Source of the DNA: CAIXZV01 sp963697365
Lineage (GTDB): Bacteria; Chloroflexota; Limnocylindria; Limnocylindrales; CSP1-4
Direction of reading: 5' to 3'
Length of the DNA stretch: 64,000 nucleotides
NCBI GenBank assembly: GCA_963697365.1
Contig: CAVONT010000021.1
Span: 124,001-188,000, forward strand
Positions 16,677 to 25,439 of this stretch are shown here, one piece after another. The position numbers and the translations under genes are program-made. A model generated the notes under the pieces. That model made no database searches. It was not told the DNA's origin and saw nothing but the letters and a program-made list of their open reading frames with translations. How positions within the stretch are numbered: the first letter of the stretch is position 1; every line of letters starts with the position of its first letter.

Positions 16677-18542
16677 ATGACCACCGAAACCACCACTGCC
16701 GCTCCGTCCCACAAGGGATCACGCCTCGCCGCCAAGTTCGCGATCGCGTTCCTCGTGGGCATCCTGCTCGTCGTGGGGGTCGGCAGCGCCGGCCTCTACG
16801 CCTACGGCAAGCAGTACGAGGGCCGCGTTCTCCCCGGCGTCACGGTCGAGGGCACGGACCTGTCCGGGCTCACTCCCGACCAGGCGACGGAGGCCATCGA
16901 GGCGGCATACGCGGGCTACGGTTCGGGCACCATCACGCTGATCGGCCCCGACGGCCCGCTCACCGTGGGCTACGCCGAGATCGGCCGGCGCGTGGACACC
17001 GAGGCGGTGCTCGCCGCCGCGCTCGCCGAGGGCCGCCGGGGCCATCCCGTCGCCGACCTGATCGGCGTGCCGCAGACCGCGCTTCGTGGCGCGACCTTGC
17101 AGCCGGCCGTCACCCACGACCTCGCCGCCCTCGAGGCAGCCGTTGCCGCAGCGGCCAAGACCGTCGAGCGGCCCCCGGTCAATGCGACCCTGGCCGTCAA
17201 TAGGGACGGCACGTACAAGACCACGCCATCGGTGGAAGGGCGCGTCGTGGACACCGCAGCACTGCTCGCTGCCGTCGACGCGGCGGTTGCCGATCGCGAC
17301 GCTCCGGCTGGAATCGCCTTCGACATCCCGTTCACCACGATCACCCCCACCATCGAGACCGCCGACGTTGACGAGGCGGTGGCCGCTGCCGACCGCATGA
17401 GCGCAGACCTCGTGCTCGCCTTTGGGGCAAAGTCCTTCACGATCCCCGGGGACAAGCTCCGCAAGCTGGTCACCTTCGCCCCCGCGGGCGGTGGGGTGGT
17501 GCCGGTGCTCGACGAGGGGGGCATCGAGCCACTCCTCAAGCCGATCGCCAAGTCGGTCAACCAGGCGGCCGCCAACGCAGGTCTCCGGCTCCAGGGCAGC
17601 CGCGTCGTGGCCACCTCGAAGTCACGCGAAGGTCGCAAACTCGACGTCAGGGCGACGCGCCAGGTCGTCCTCGACGAGCTGATGGCCCGCCAGTCCGGGA
17701 TCGCCAGCCCGGCTGAGCTCGCACTCGCGATCAAGGCCACCGACCCGAAGATCACCACGGCCCAGGCCGCGGCCTGGGCGCCCAAGATGCGGGCGCTCAA
17801 GGGCGGGAAGTGGACCACGATGTTCCACATCTACGTCAAGAACGGGTTCGGGGCGAACATCTGGGTCCCGGCCAAGCTCATCAACGGCTACGTGGTTCCG
17901 CCCGGCGGGAAGTTCAGCTTCTGGGAGGCCGTCGGGGATGTCTCCTACGCGCGCGGATTCAAGGCCGGCAACGCGATCATCAACGGGCGCAGTGACCCGC
18001 TCGGGGCGATCGGCGGCGGCATCTGCTCCTGCTCGACCACGCTGTTCAACGCCGCCCTGCGGGCCGGCTACAAGATGGGGGCCCGGCGCAACCACTACTA
18101 CTACATCGACCGCTACCCGGTGGGCCTTGACGCCACCGTGTTCAAGTCCGGCGGCGGCTCGGTCCAGGACATGACCTGGACCAACGACACGAAGTACCCC
18201 GTGCTCATCCGTGGCATCAACAGCCGCAAGGGCAGCCTCGGCTACGTGACGTTCCAGCTGTACAGCGTGCCCAACGGGCGGACGGTCAGCATCAGCAGTC
18301 CCACGATCCGGAACCGGACGCAGGCGGGCGACAGCGTGGACTACACCAGCAGCCTCAGGCCCGGTTCCCGCATGCGCGTCGAGTACCCGGTCAACGGGCT
18401 CGACGTCTGGCGCACGGTGCGCGTCTACGAGCGCGGCAGGCTGCTCCGTGAGAAGACGTACTTCACCCGCTACCGGGCCGTCGACGGTGTCGTGCTGATC
18501 GGCAAGGCCGGCGCCCCGAAGTCGCAATACGTCATCCCCTGA
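16677..18542 (+). CDS. VanW family protein with PG-binding-4-type repeats
   Basis: 621 residues from ATG 16677. N-terminal membrane anchor at residues 20-42; two YoaR/PG_binding_4-like units (GVTVEGTDLSGLTPDQATEA and a second around 190-330); VanW domain at about 400-520 with GGGICSCSTTLFNAALRAG and MTWTNDTKYPVLIRG; beta-rich tail. VanW was named from vancomycin-resistance clusters but its biochemical role is unknown. The extracellular peptidoglycan-binding-like repeats suggest a wall-associated job. Separate transcription from khpB is likely (100-nt gap containing TACGAT near 16641). Confidence 0.82.
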   Translation: MTTETTTAAPSHKGSRLAAKFAIAFLVGILLVVGVGSAGLYAYGKQYEGRVLPGVTVEGTDLSGLTPDQATEAIEAAYAGYGSGTITLIGPDGPLTVGYAEIGRRVDTEAVLAAALAEGRRGHPVADLIGVPQTALRGATLQPAVTHDLAALEAAVAAAAKTVERPPVNATLAVNRDGTYKTTPSVEGRVVDTAALLAAVDAAVADRDAPAGIAFDIPFTTITPTIETADVDEAVAAADRMSADLVLAFGAKSFTIPGDKLRKLVTFAPAGGGVVPVLDEGGIEPLLKPIAKSVNQAAANAGLRLQGSRVVATSKSREGRKLDVRATRQVVLDELMARQSGIASPAELALAIKATDPKITTAQAAAWAPKMRALKGGKWTTMFHIYVKNGFGANIWVPAKLINGYVVPPGGKFSFWEAVGDVSYARGFKAGNAIINGRSDPLGAIGGGICSCSTTLFNAALRAGYKMGARRNHYYYIDRYPVGLDATVFKSGGGSVQDMTWTNDTKYPVLIRGINSRKGSLGYVTFQLYSVPNGRTVSISSPTIRNRTQAGDSVDYTSSLRPGSRMRVEYPVNGLDVWRTVRVYERGRLLREKTYFTRYRAVDGVVLIGKAGAPKSQYVIP

Positions 18543-18579
18543 GGGGGCTTGGACGCGCGATGGGCCGCCTGAGGCGGCC

Positions 18580-19233
18580 GTGACCCTCGAACTGTTCCTG
18601 CGTGGCCTCGCGATCGGGTTCGCGATCGCGTTCGCGCTCGGGCCGATCGGCCTGCTGGTCATCCGCCGCACGATCGACCGTGGCTGGGGATACGGCTTCG
18701 CATCAGGACTCGGTGTCGCCGCTGCCGATGCCACGTACGGCGCCGTCGCCGCCTTCGGCCTCACCGCGATCACCGAGCTGCTCGTGGGGATTGACCGGCC
18801 CCTCGGGATCGCTGGCGGTGCGGTCCTCGTCTTCCTGGCTGTGCGCTCCATGCGCGACGCGCTGCGCGGCGGCTCGGGGGCGGATTCCAGCGTCGATGCC
18901 GCCGACGGCCGGGCCGGCGCGCGTCGCCTGGCCTCGCCGGCCGGCGGATTCGCCTCGATGTACGGCCTCACGATGACCAATCCCGCGACGATCCTCTCGT
19001 TCGCGGCGTTGTTCGCAAGCATCGGGGCAGGCACGGGCGGCATGGATGGGGCAGTCGCCGTGGTGGCCGGCGTGTTCCTCGGGTCGATCGCGTGGTGGGC
19101 GCTGCTCACCGGCCTCGTCGCAGGTCTGCGGGCCCGCCTCACGCCACGGGTCGTCCGCGGCCTGAACGTCGTGTCGGCAGTGGTGATCGGAGGGTTCGGG
19201 CTCGTGGCGATCATCCTGGGCGTCCTGGGCTAG
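18580..19233 (+). CDS. LysE/RhtB family exporter
   Basis: 217 residues, six predicted membrane helices. The LysE signature near the N-terminus is FALGPIGLLVIRRTIDRGW; a later conserved segment is TMTNPATILSFAALFA (the family's NP motif). These proteins export amino acids or other small metabolites by proton antiport; substrate cannot be read from sequence. GTG 18580 starts 38 nt after the VanW gene, behind GAGGCGG. Confidence 0.85.
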   Translation: MTLELFLRGLAIGFAIAFALGPIGLLVIRRTIDRGWGYGFASGLGVAAADATYGAVAAFGLTAITELLVGIDRPLGIAGGAVLVFLAVRSMRDALRGGSGADSSVDAADGRAGARRLASPAGGFASMYGLTMTNPATILSFAALFASIGAGTGGMDGAVAVVAGVFLGSIAWWALLTGLVAGLRARLTPRVVRGLNVVSAVVIGGFGLVAIILGVLG

Positions 19234-19246
19234 GTACGATCGACCC

Positions 19247-19942
19247 ATGCCTGCCCGCCGACGCTCCGTCCGTCCGCTGCCCGCCGCCGCCGTCTTCGAC
19301 TGGGACGGGACCCTCGTGGACACGATGGCGATGATCTACCGGGCGAACGTCGCCGCCCTGTCGCACTACGGCATCACGATGAGCCGGGAGTGGTTCCGCG
19401 AGCAGTACACGCCCGACTGGCGCCAGGGCTACCGGGACCTGGGGATTCCGGAGCCGCTCTGGGACGAGATGGCCGGCCGGTGGGCGCTCGAGATGTCGCG
19501 CATGCGGCCTCGCGCGATGCCCTGGGCCAGGGGCGCGCTCCGCCGTCTTCGTCGCAATGGCGTGCGAGTGGGTCTCGTGACGGCCTCGACCCGGGGCGTC
19601 GTGGAGCCGAACCTCGCCCGCCTGAACATGGAGGATGTGTTCGAGACGGCGTTCTACGCCGACACCGTCGAGCGGTCGAAGCCACACCCGGAGGGTCTCG
19701 TGCGGGCGCTCGACGAGCTGGGCGTCGCTGCCGGGGACACCGTCTACGTGGGTGACACCCTCGTGGACATGGAGATGGCGCTGGCGGCCGGAGCCCGGTT
19801 CGCGGCCATCGGCGGGACCATGGAGGCGGAACGGTTCCACGAGGCGGGCGTGGACCGGGTGTGGAGCGACGTCGGGGCGTGGGCGGACGACCTCCTTGGG
19901 ACACTGGAGCCACGCCGACGGGACCGGGACCCGGCCACCTGA
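19247..19942 (+). CDS. HAD superfamily phosphatase (phosphoglycolate phosphatase/PpaX-like)
   Basis: 231 residues. HAD motif I DWDGTLVDT (residues 16-24), cap helix region, motif II TASTRG, motif III Lys in SKPHPEGL, motif IV VGDTLVDMEMA. This subfamily hydrolyses small phosphoesters such as phosphoglycolate or pyrophosphate. A TACGAT box six bases before the ATG (19234-19239) with no SD suggests a leaderless transcript. Confidence 0.88.
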   Translation: MPARRRSVRPLPAAAVFDWDGTLVDTMAMIYRANVAALSHYGITMSREWFREQYTPDWRQGYRDLGIPEPLWDEMAGRWALEMSRMRPRAMPWARGALRRLRRNGVRVGLVTASTRGVVEPNLARLNMEDVFETAFYADTVERSKPHPEGLVRALDELGVAAGDTVYVGDTLVDMEMALAAGARFAAIGGTMEAERFHEAGVDRVWSDVGAWADDLLGTLEPRRRDRDPAT

Positions 19943-20013
19943 GGTCCGATCGCCCCGCCATCCGGTCCAGAGGGCCCGGGTGCGCCGGCCGCGATCACCC
20001 GTAGCATCGGGAG

Positions 20014-22362
20014 ATGCGCAGCCTGCTCATCTCCGTGGACGCAATCGTCGAGCGCATCCTCCTCCCGATGACGGTGGCCGGGCTGGTGCTCGGCCTGGGT
20101 GCCACGGCCGCCGGCCAGGAGACACTCGCGTTCTGGGCGTGGACGCTGCCGGCCGTGGTCGTCGGGATCTGGCTCCTCGGTCACATCATCAGCGACCTGC
20201 TCCGCAAGGAGGCGGGCGTTGACGTCATCGCGGTGCTGGCGATCGGCGGCGCACTCGCGCTCGAGGAGGCGCTCACCGCTGCCGTCATCGCGGTGATGCT
20301 GGCCACCGGCGACTGGCTGGAGCGCTACGCCGAGGGGCGGGCGCACCGCGAGCTCTCGGCGCTGATCTCGCGTGCGCCTCGTGTCGTCCACCGCCACGAG
20401 GATGGCGGTATCGCGGACCGGCCGGTCGACGAGGTGGCCGTCGGCGACCGGATCCTGGTCAAGCCGGGCGAGGTGGTGCCGGTCGACGGCACCGTGATCG
20501 GGACACCGGCGACGCTCGATGAGGCGGCCCTGACCGGCGAGTCCCGCCTGGTCGACCGTGCGGCCGGTGACCAGGTCAACTCGGGGACCGTGAACGCGGG
20601 CCCACCTTTCGACCTGCTTGCCACCGCCACCGCCGAGCACTCGACGTACGCGGGCATCGTGCGCCTGGTCGAGGAGGCGCAATCATCGAAGGCGCCGTTC
20701 GTCCGACTCGCGGACCGCTACGCCCTGCTGTTCGTGCCGCTCTCGCTGGCGATCGCGGGCCTCGCGTGGATCATCTCCGGTGATCCCGTGCGGGCCCTGT
20801 CGGTGCTCGTCGTCGCGACGCCCTGCCCGCTCCTCCTCGCGGCACCCATCGCGATCGTGGCCGGCATCAGCCGGTCCGCCAAGCGCGGGATCATCGTCAA
20901 GGGGGGCGGCGCGCTCGAGGCAATCGCCCGCGCCCGAGTCCTCCTCTTCGACAAGACCGGGACCCTGACGGCCGGCCGGCCGCATCTTGCCGATGTGGTC
21001 GCGGCGCCGGACCGGACGACAGAGGAGGTCCTGCGGCTCGCCGCTTCACTGGAGCAGGTCTCACCACACGTCCTGGCCGCGTCGATCGTGAGCGGCGCCC
21101 GTGAGCGGTCGGTGGTGCTCGTGCTCCCAGACGGGGTCCAGGAGATCCCGGGGGCCGGAATCACCGGCCGGGTGGACGGGCGCGACGTCCTGGTCGGAAC
21201 GGCCGACTTCGCGACAGGCGGCGCCGGCCTGCCCGCCTGGGCACGCGACGTCCGGCGGCGCGTGAGCCTCGAAGGCGCGACCGGCGTCTACGTGGGCGCT
21301 GACGGCGCGCTCGTGGGAGCCCTCGTCCTCGACGACCCGATCCGTCCCGAGACGCCGCGCGTGATCCGTGCGCTCCGCAGGGCGGGCATCCGGCGCATGG
21401 TCATGGTCACCGGGGATCACTACGGCGTCGCCGACATGGTGGCTGCGGCGATCGGCGTGGACGCGGTGCTTGCCGAGCGGACGCCCGCCGACAAGGTGGA
21501 TGCGGTGGCCGAGGAGATGGCTGAAGCAGACGGGACGCTCGTCATGGTGGGCGACGGCATCAACGACGCCCCGGCGCTGGCCACCGCGGACGTCGGCGTG
21601 GCGATGGGTGCGCGTGGCGCGACCGCCAGCTCCGAGGCCGCGGACATCGTGATCACCGTGGACCGGCTCGACCGGCTCCCCGAAGCCATCCGCATCGCCC
21701 GTCGCTCGCGATCGATCGCGCTGCAGAGCGTCATCGTGGGCATGGGCCTGTCGATCGTGGCGATGCTGGTCGCGACCACCGGCGTCCTCCCGCCTGTGTA
21801 CGGGGCGCTCATCCAGGAGGCGATCGACGTGATCGTGATCCTGAACGCGCTACGGGCGTTGGGCGGGGGACTCGAGAAGCAGGCGAAGGTTCCCGGCTGG
21901 TCGGAGCTGTCCGCGCATCTCCGCGAGGAGCACCGGGAGCTTGCGCCATCCCTTGCGCGGATCCGATCGCTGGCCGACCGCTTGGGCACGATCCCTCCCG
22001 CGGACGCCAGGGCAGAGCTGGAGAAGACGAGGACCTTCCTCGTCGAGGTGCTCATCCCGCACGAGGAGGAGGAGGACCGCGAGGTGTTCCCCCTGCTGGC
22101 GAAGGCGGTCGGCAACGACGATGTGACAGCGGCGCTCCACCGCACCCACACCGAGATCTTCCACCTGGTCCGGTTCGTCGACCGGCTCGTGAAGGAGGTC
22201 CCCGAGGAGGGCCCCGGACCCGAGGACCTGACCGACCTGCGGCGCGTCCTGTACGGCCTCGACGCGATCCTGCGGCTGCACATGGCCCAGGAGGAGGAGT
22301 TGTACCTGGCGCTCGGCGACGAGCACCCGGCGGCCGAGCGGCCGGTGGCCAGGGCTGCCTGA
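20014..22362 (+). CDS. P1B-type metal ATPase fused to C-terminal hemerythrin domain
   Basis: 782 residues. No N-terminal heavy-metal-associated domain. Actuator loop around TGESRLVDRAAGDQVNSGT; channel motif TPCPLLLAAP (residue about 268); phosphorylation site DKTGTLTAG (Asp about 313); nucleotide-binding region with SPH in the HP-motif position; hinge MVGDGINDAPALATADVGVA; last helix pair with QEAIDVI. Residues about 635-770 form a hemerythrin-like four-helix bundle with His/Glu ligands (HLREEHREL, IPHEEEEDREVF, HRTHTEIFH, LHMAQEEEL). The combination and TPCP/QExxD motifs match P1B-5 (Nia-like) Ni/Fe pumps as I know them. Leaderless-looking TAGCAT at 20002-20007. Confidence 0.85.
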   Translation: MRSLLISVDAIVERILLPMTVAGLVLGLGATAAGQETLAFWAWTLPAVVVGIWLLGHIISDLLRKEAGVDVIAVLAIGGALALEEALTAAVIAVMLATGDWLERYAEGRAHRELSALISRAPRVVHRHEDGGIADRPVDEVAVGDRILVKPGEVVPVDGTVIGTPATLDEAALTGESRLVDRAAGDQVNSGTVNAGPPFDLLATATAEHSTYAGIVRLVEEAQSSKAPFVRLADRYALLFVPLSLAIAGLAWIISGDPVRALSVLVVATPCPLLLAAPIAIVAGISRSAKRGIIVKGGGALEAIARARVLLFDKTGTLTAGRPHLADVVAAPDRTTEEVLRLAASLEQVSPHVLAASIVSGARERSVVLVLPDGVQEIPGAGITGRVDGRDVLVGTADFATGGAGLPAWARDVRRRVSLEGATGVYVGADGALVGALVLDDPIRPETPRVIRALRRAGIRRMVMVTGDHYGVADMVAAAIGVDAVLAERTPADKVDAVAEEMAEADGTLVMVGDGINDAPALATADVGVAMGARGATASSEAADIVITVDRLDRLPEAIRIARRSRSIALQSVIVGMGLSIVAMLVATTGVLPPVYGALIQEAIDVIVILNALRALGGGLEKQAKVPGWSELSAHLREEHRELAPSLARIRSLADRLGTIPPADARAELEKTRTFLVEVLIPHEEEEDREVFPLLAKAVGNDDVTAALHRTHTEIFHLVRFVDRLVKEVPEEGPGPEDLTDLRRVLYGLDAILRLHMAQEEELYLALGDEHPAAERPVARAA

Positions 22363-22400
22363 GCCGCCTGCCCGCTTCGGTTGCGGCAGGTCGGGCGGCC
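22362..22400. terminator. Hairpin between convergent genes
   Basis: GCCGCCTGCC ... GGCAGGTCGGGCGGC around a TTCGG-containing loop can fold into a strong stem at the end of the ATPase gene; no T-run follows. Just after it the 15-mer GCGCAGGAGCCCGAC occurs twice in tandem (about 22400-22430). Confidence 0.4.
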
Positions 22401-22436
22401 GCGCAGGAGCCCGACGCGCAGGAGCCCGACGCTCCG

Positions 22437-22937
22437 TCAGGTCGGGCAGGCGCCGCCGCTCGCGCGCAGGCGAAGGCGCCACGCTGCAGTGATCACGAGC
22501 AGCACCAGCGACGCCGCCCCCACGACCGGCTGCAGCGGCGCCCAGAAGGACATCGCGCCCGAGGCCCCCAGCAGCACCAGGGCCACCTTGTTGCACACCG
22601 GGCAGCCGATCGCAAGGAATGCAGCGAAGGAAGCGACGCCGCCGAGGCGGATGGTCCGTCGCTCGACGATCGCGACATCGCCCATGACCAACGGCCGGGC
22701 AGGCCCGGACGGCGCTGGTGACGTCGGCACGACATAGGTGGCGAAGACAAGGCCCATCAGCGGGGCGGACAGCAGCCACACCCAGTAGGCGAACGGCTCA
22801 GGCGGCACTGATCGGCCGAACACGGGGTTCGGGATCATGGCGCTGACCAGGCCGAAGGCAAGTCCGGAGACGATGGTCAGGACCGCCGTCCAGGCAAGCA
22901 GCCGCCGATCCGCCAGGGCGAGGACCCAGGTCCTCAC
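22437..22937 (-). CDS. Small polytopic membrane protein with CPVC motif
   Basis: 166 residues, four to five membrane helices. A CxxC pair lies at the start of a helix (AIGCPVCNKVALVLLGASG), the kind of placement seen in thiol-redox or metal-handling membrane proteins, but I do not recognise the family. GTG 22937 overlaps the arsR stop by GTGA, so it is the second gene of an ArsR-controlled operon; a metal or redox stress role is a reasonable guess. A further Cys is the third-last residue (GACPT). Confidence 0.65.
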   Translation of the reverse strand: MRTWVLALADRRLLAWTAVLTIVSGLAFGLVSAMIPNPVFGRSVPPEPFAYWVWLLSAPLMGLVFATYVVPTSPAPSGPARPLVMGDVAIVERRTIRLGGVASFAAFLAIGCPVCNKVALVLLGASGAMSFWAPLQPVVGAASLVLLVITAAWRLRLRASGGACPT

Positions 22938-23290
22938 GATCCCGTCCCAGGCAGCGCAGGGCTGATCCCGTCAGCTGTCCGTCCGCGCACGGACAGCCGC
23001 CGTTCGACGATCCCGCTGACGATGTCGCAGGCACGCAGGATGTCGGGCTCCGCGAGGCGGTACCGGACCACGGCGCCATCCCGCCGCCCCGCCACCAGCC
23101 CGGCGCCCCGCATCACGGCGAGATGCTGGCTCGCGTTGGGGAGCGTGATGCCCGCGGTGTCGGCGAGCTCGCCGACCGTCAGCTCAGCCGAGCGGAGTGC
23201 GTCGAGCAGGATGAGGCGCTTGGGGTCCGTGAGGACCTTGCAGATCTCGGCGTGGACCCGGTAGTGGTCGGCGGCGCGGTCATCGTTCAT
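22934..23290 (-). CDS. ArsR/SmtB family transcriptional regulator
   Basis: 118 residues. Winged-helix core: ICKVLTDPKRLILLDALRS, LTVGELADTAGITLPNASQHLAVMRGAGL (recognition helix SQHLAVMR), VVRYRLAEPDILRACDIV. Cysteines at ICKVL and ACDIV could form a metal or redox site, but the classical ELCVCDL motif is missing. Such repressors usually control their own operon; an inverted repeat TTGCG-N6-CGCAA lies 23 nt before the start. Co-transcribed with the CPVC membrane protein. Confidence 0.85.
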   Translation of the reverse strand: MNDDRAADHYRVHAEICKVLTDPKRLILLDALRSAELTVGELADTAGITLPNASQHLAVMRGAGLVAGRRDGAVVRYRLAEPDILRACDIVSGIVERRLSVRGRTADGISPALPGTGS

Positions 23291-23312
23291 GGGGAGGCGA
23301 GCGTACGACCAT

Positions 23313-23328
23313 TTGCGTCATTGCGCAA
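23313..23328. promoter_or_regulatory. Candidate ArsR operator
   Basis: Perfect arms TTGCG / CGCAA separated by six bases, immediately upstream of the arsR ATG (23290) in the 173-nt gap to the divergent protease gene. Position suits autoregulation. Confidence 0.45.
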
Positions 23329-23463
23329 CTGGCAGAGTCAGGACGGCACGGCCCGCACTGCAACAACGGCAGCCCCTCGCTCGTCTGGGGCACGGCGGGC
23401 AATGGGCTATCGTTCGTGCGCGCCGGGCGCATGCGCACGTGACACACGAGGTTGCTCGAGGCG

Positions 23464-24498
23464 ATGGACAGCCACCAGCCGCGACAGGCGGGCCGGCCGG
23501 ACGATCCGGACGGGCTGGGTGGATATGTCCACGCCGCCGCGCTCCCTGGCGGGTCGGCGCCCCACCCCCGGTACGAGGAGCCTAGCCTGGTCTTCGAGCC
23601 ACCCCCGCCCCGCGCCCCGCGCGACTTCTCCATGTTCAAGGACCTCGGCCTCGTCCTGTTCCTCGTCGCAGCCGCGGTCGCTGGCCTCCTCACCTGGAAT
23701 GTCGTCGGACAGGCTGCCGGCGAGGCCCTCGCCCGGCCGGCGCCAACGTCCACACCCGCGGCGACCCCGGTGGCCTCCCCGACGGTTGCCCCATCCGGCG
23801 GCATCGTCCTCCCTGCATCGCCGTCGCCGTCCGGCCAGGCGACCGAGTCCCAAGCGCCCACGCCGACGCCCACGCCGAAGCCGAAGCCGAAGCCGGTGGC
23901 GGTGACCGTGGTGGACAGGCCCAAGTCCGTCTTCGTCTCCGAGGGCGAGAAGACCTGGTGCGCGGCGGCTGCCGTCCAGATCGTCCTCAACGCCAACAGC
24001 GGCGACCCTGACACCACCTACGCCCGCCAGGCGCGGATCCACCGGCTCCAGGTAGCGGCGACCACTCGCGCCGACAGCCGCAACGGCGGGGTGGGCCCGG
24101 AGGGCATGGTCGCCGTGCTCAACCGGCTGGGCACGGTGGACTACGAGCTGCGGAGCTACCCGACGCGCGGCGCAGCGCTGCTGGGGGCCGCCAAGGCGAT
24201 CTCGAGAACCGGGCACCCGGCGATCCTTCTCAGTTGGCGGGGTGCCCATGCGTGGGTGATGTCCGGCTACAAGGCGACCGCCGACCCACTGGTCTTCAAG
24301 AAGGCGTCCATCAAGGGCGCCTACATCCTCGACCCCTGGTACCCGCGGGTATCGTCCATCTGGGGCCGCTCCGACGGCCCCGGGGTGTACCAGGACGCGT
24401 CCGAGATGCGCCGCAACTTCCTGCCCTGGAAGCGTCCGGAGGGCCGCTACCCGGGTCGTGACGGCCGGTTCCTGGTGATCGTGCCGGATTCCAAGTAG
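23464..24498 (+). CDS. Membrane-anchored C39-like cysteine peptidase
   Basis: 344 residues. Pro-rich cytoplasmic start, one membrane helix near residue 62-82 (GLVLFLVAAAVAGLLTW), a long Pro/Thr/Lys spacer (APTPTPTPKPKPKP), then a papain-like C39_2 domain: catalytic Cys in EKTWCAAAAVQIVLN, His in GAHAWVMSGY, and Asp/Trp in YILDPWYPR. The active site faces outside. No adjacent ABC exporter or double-glycine peptide is seen, so it is not an obvious bacteriocin processor. ATG 23464 with GAGG upstream. Confidence 0.78.
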   Translation: MDSHQPRQAGRPDDPDGLGGYVHAAALPGGSAPHPRYEEPSLVFEPPPPRAPRDFSMFKDLGLVLFLVAAAVAGLLTWNVVGQAAGEALARPAPTSTPAATPVASPTVAPSGGIVLPASPSPSGQATESQAPTPTPTPKPKPKPVAVTVVDRPKSVFVSEGEKTWCAAAAVQIVLNANSGDPDTTYARQARIHRLQVAATTRADSRNGGVGPEGMVAVLNRLGTVDYELRSYPTRGAALLGAAKAISRTGHPAILLSWRGAHAWVMSGYKATADPLVFKKASIKGAYILDPWYPRVSSIWGRSDGPGVYQDASEMRRNFLPWKRPEGRYPGRDGRFLVIVPDSK

Positions 24499-24511
24499 AC
24501 CCCGGCGCGCC

Positions 24512-25243
24512 CTAGCTCACCGACACCCCGATGAGCAGGCCGACGCCGTACGTCACGGCCGCCGCGATGCCGCCGAGCAGGACCTGCCGGATGGCGCCAT
24601 ACCAGAGCGGACGCCGCGTGAGCCTGGCAATGCCGGCGCCCAGGAGGGCGAGCGCGAGGAGGCTGGCCACCAGGCTCGCGTAGAACGCCGCGGAGCCCGA
24701 GGCGAGCAGGTACGGCACGAGGGGGATGAACGCTCCGGCCGTGAACGCGATGAACGATCCGACGGCCGCGGTGATCGGGGAGCCGATGGAGCGGGAGTCC
24801 AGGCCGACCTCCTCGAAGATCAGCAGCCGGACGGCCTGCTCGGGTTCCTCGAACACGACATCCACGAAGCGGTGGGCCTCCTCCTCGGAGAGGCCGCGCT
24901 CGCGGTAGATGCGCTCGAGGATCGCCCGCTCCTGCTCCGGGGCCTCGCGGAGCTGCTTGTGCTGGAAGGCGACCTGGTAGTCGAGCAGCTCGCGCTGGCT
25001 CTGGACCGAGATGTACTCGCCCACTCCCATGCTGAAGGCGCCTGCGAGCAGGCCTGCGACGCCGGCGAGGACGATCACGCCCGGCTCCGGGTTGGCGCCC
25101 GCGACGCCCATGACCAGCGCGAGGTTGGACACGAGGCCGTCGTTGGCCCCGAACACGACCGGCCGCAGGACGCTCGTGCCCTTGGTCTCGTGCGGATCGG
25201 TCGCAGGGGGCAGCGAGCTCAGGTCGACGGCGACGTTATGCAC
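24512..25243 (-). CDS. VIT1/CCC1 family iron/manganese transporter
   Basis: 243 residues. The N-terminal signature VVFGANDGLVSNLALVMGVAGA and the GAFSMGVGEYISVQSQRELL segment are diagnostic for VIT1/CCC1; a cytoplasmic helical metal-binding domain rich in Glu follows (YRERGLSEEEAHRFVDVVFEE), then three C-terminal helices. Eukaryotic members load Fe/Mn into vacuoles; bacterial ones are thought to export Fe(II)/Mn(II). Its 196-nt upstream gap shows no feature I can name. Confidence 0.88.
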   Translation of the reverse strand: MHNVAVDLSSLPPATDPHETKGTSVLRPVVFGANDGLVSNLALVMGVAGANPEPGVIVLAGVAGLLAGAFSMGVGEYISVQSQRELLDYQVAFQHKQLREAPEQERAILERIYRERGLSEEEAHRFVDVVFEEPEQAVRLLIFEEVGLDSRSIGSPITAAVGSFIAFTAGAFIPLVPYLLASGSAAFYASLVASLLALALLGAGIARLTRRPLWYGAIRQVLLGGIAAAVTYGVGLLIGVSVS

Positions 25244-25439
25244 GGGTGCGGCTCACGGGGCGCACAGGAATGGCGCTGGGCATGCAGGATCTCTCCGCTG
25301 GGTGGTCAACCGGACGGACAGCAACCACCTGGGGACATGTCGGCGGTGCCGGGCTCCACCGGTGTCGCAACCCTACCCGGGGGGCAACCCGCCGTAGAGC
25401 GTCAATGGTCACCAAATGGGCGCTGCCAGCGGGACGGGT

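Noticed and set aside
23464..24498. Bacteriocin-processing C39 transporter
   Set aside because: There is no ABC or membrane transporter domain and no double-glycine peptide; it is a lone anchored C39-like domain.
25244..25439. Riboswitch upstream of the VIT1 transporter
   Set aside because: No recognisable manganese or other metal riboswitch core could be folded by eye.
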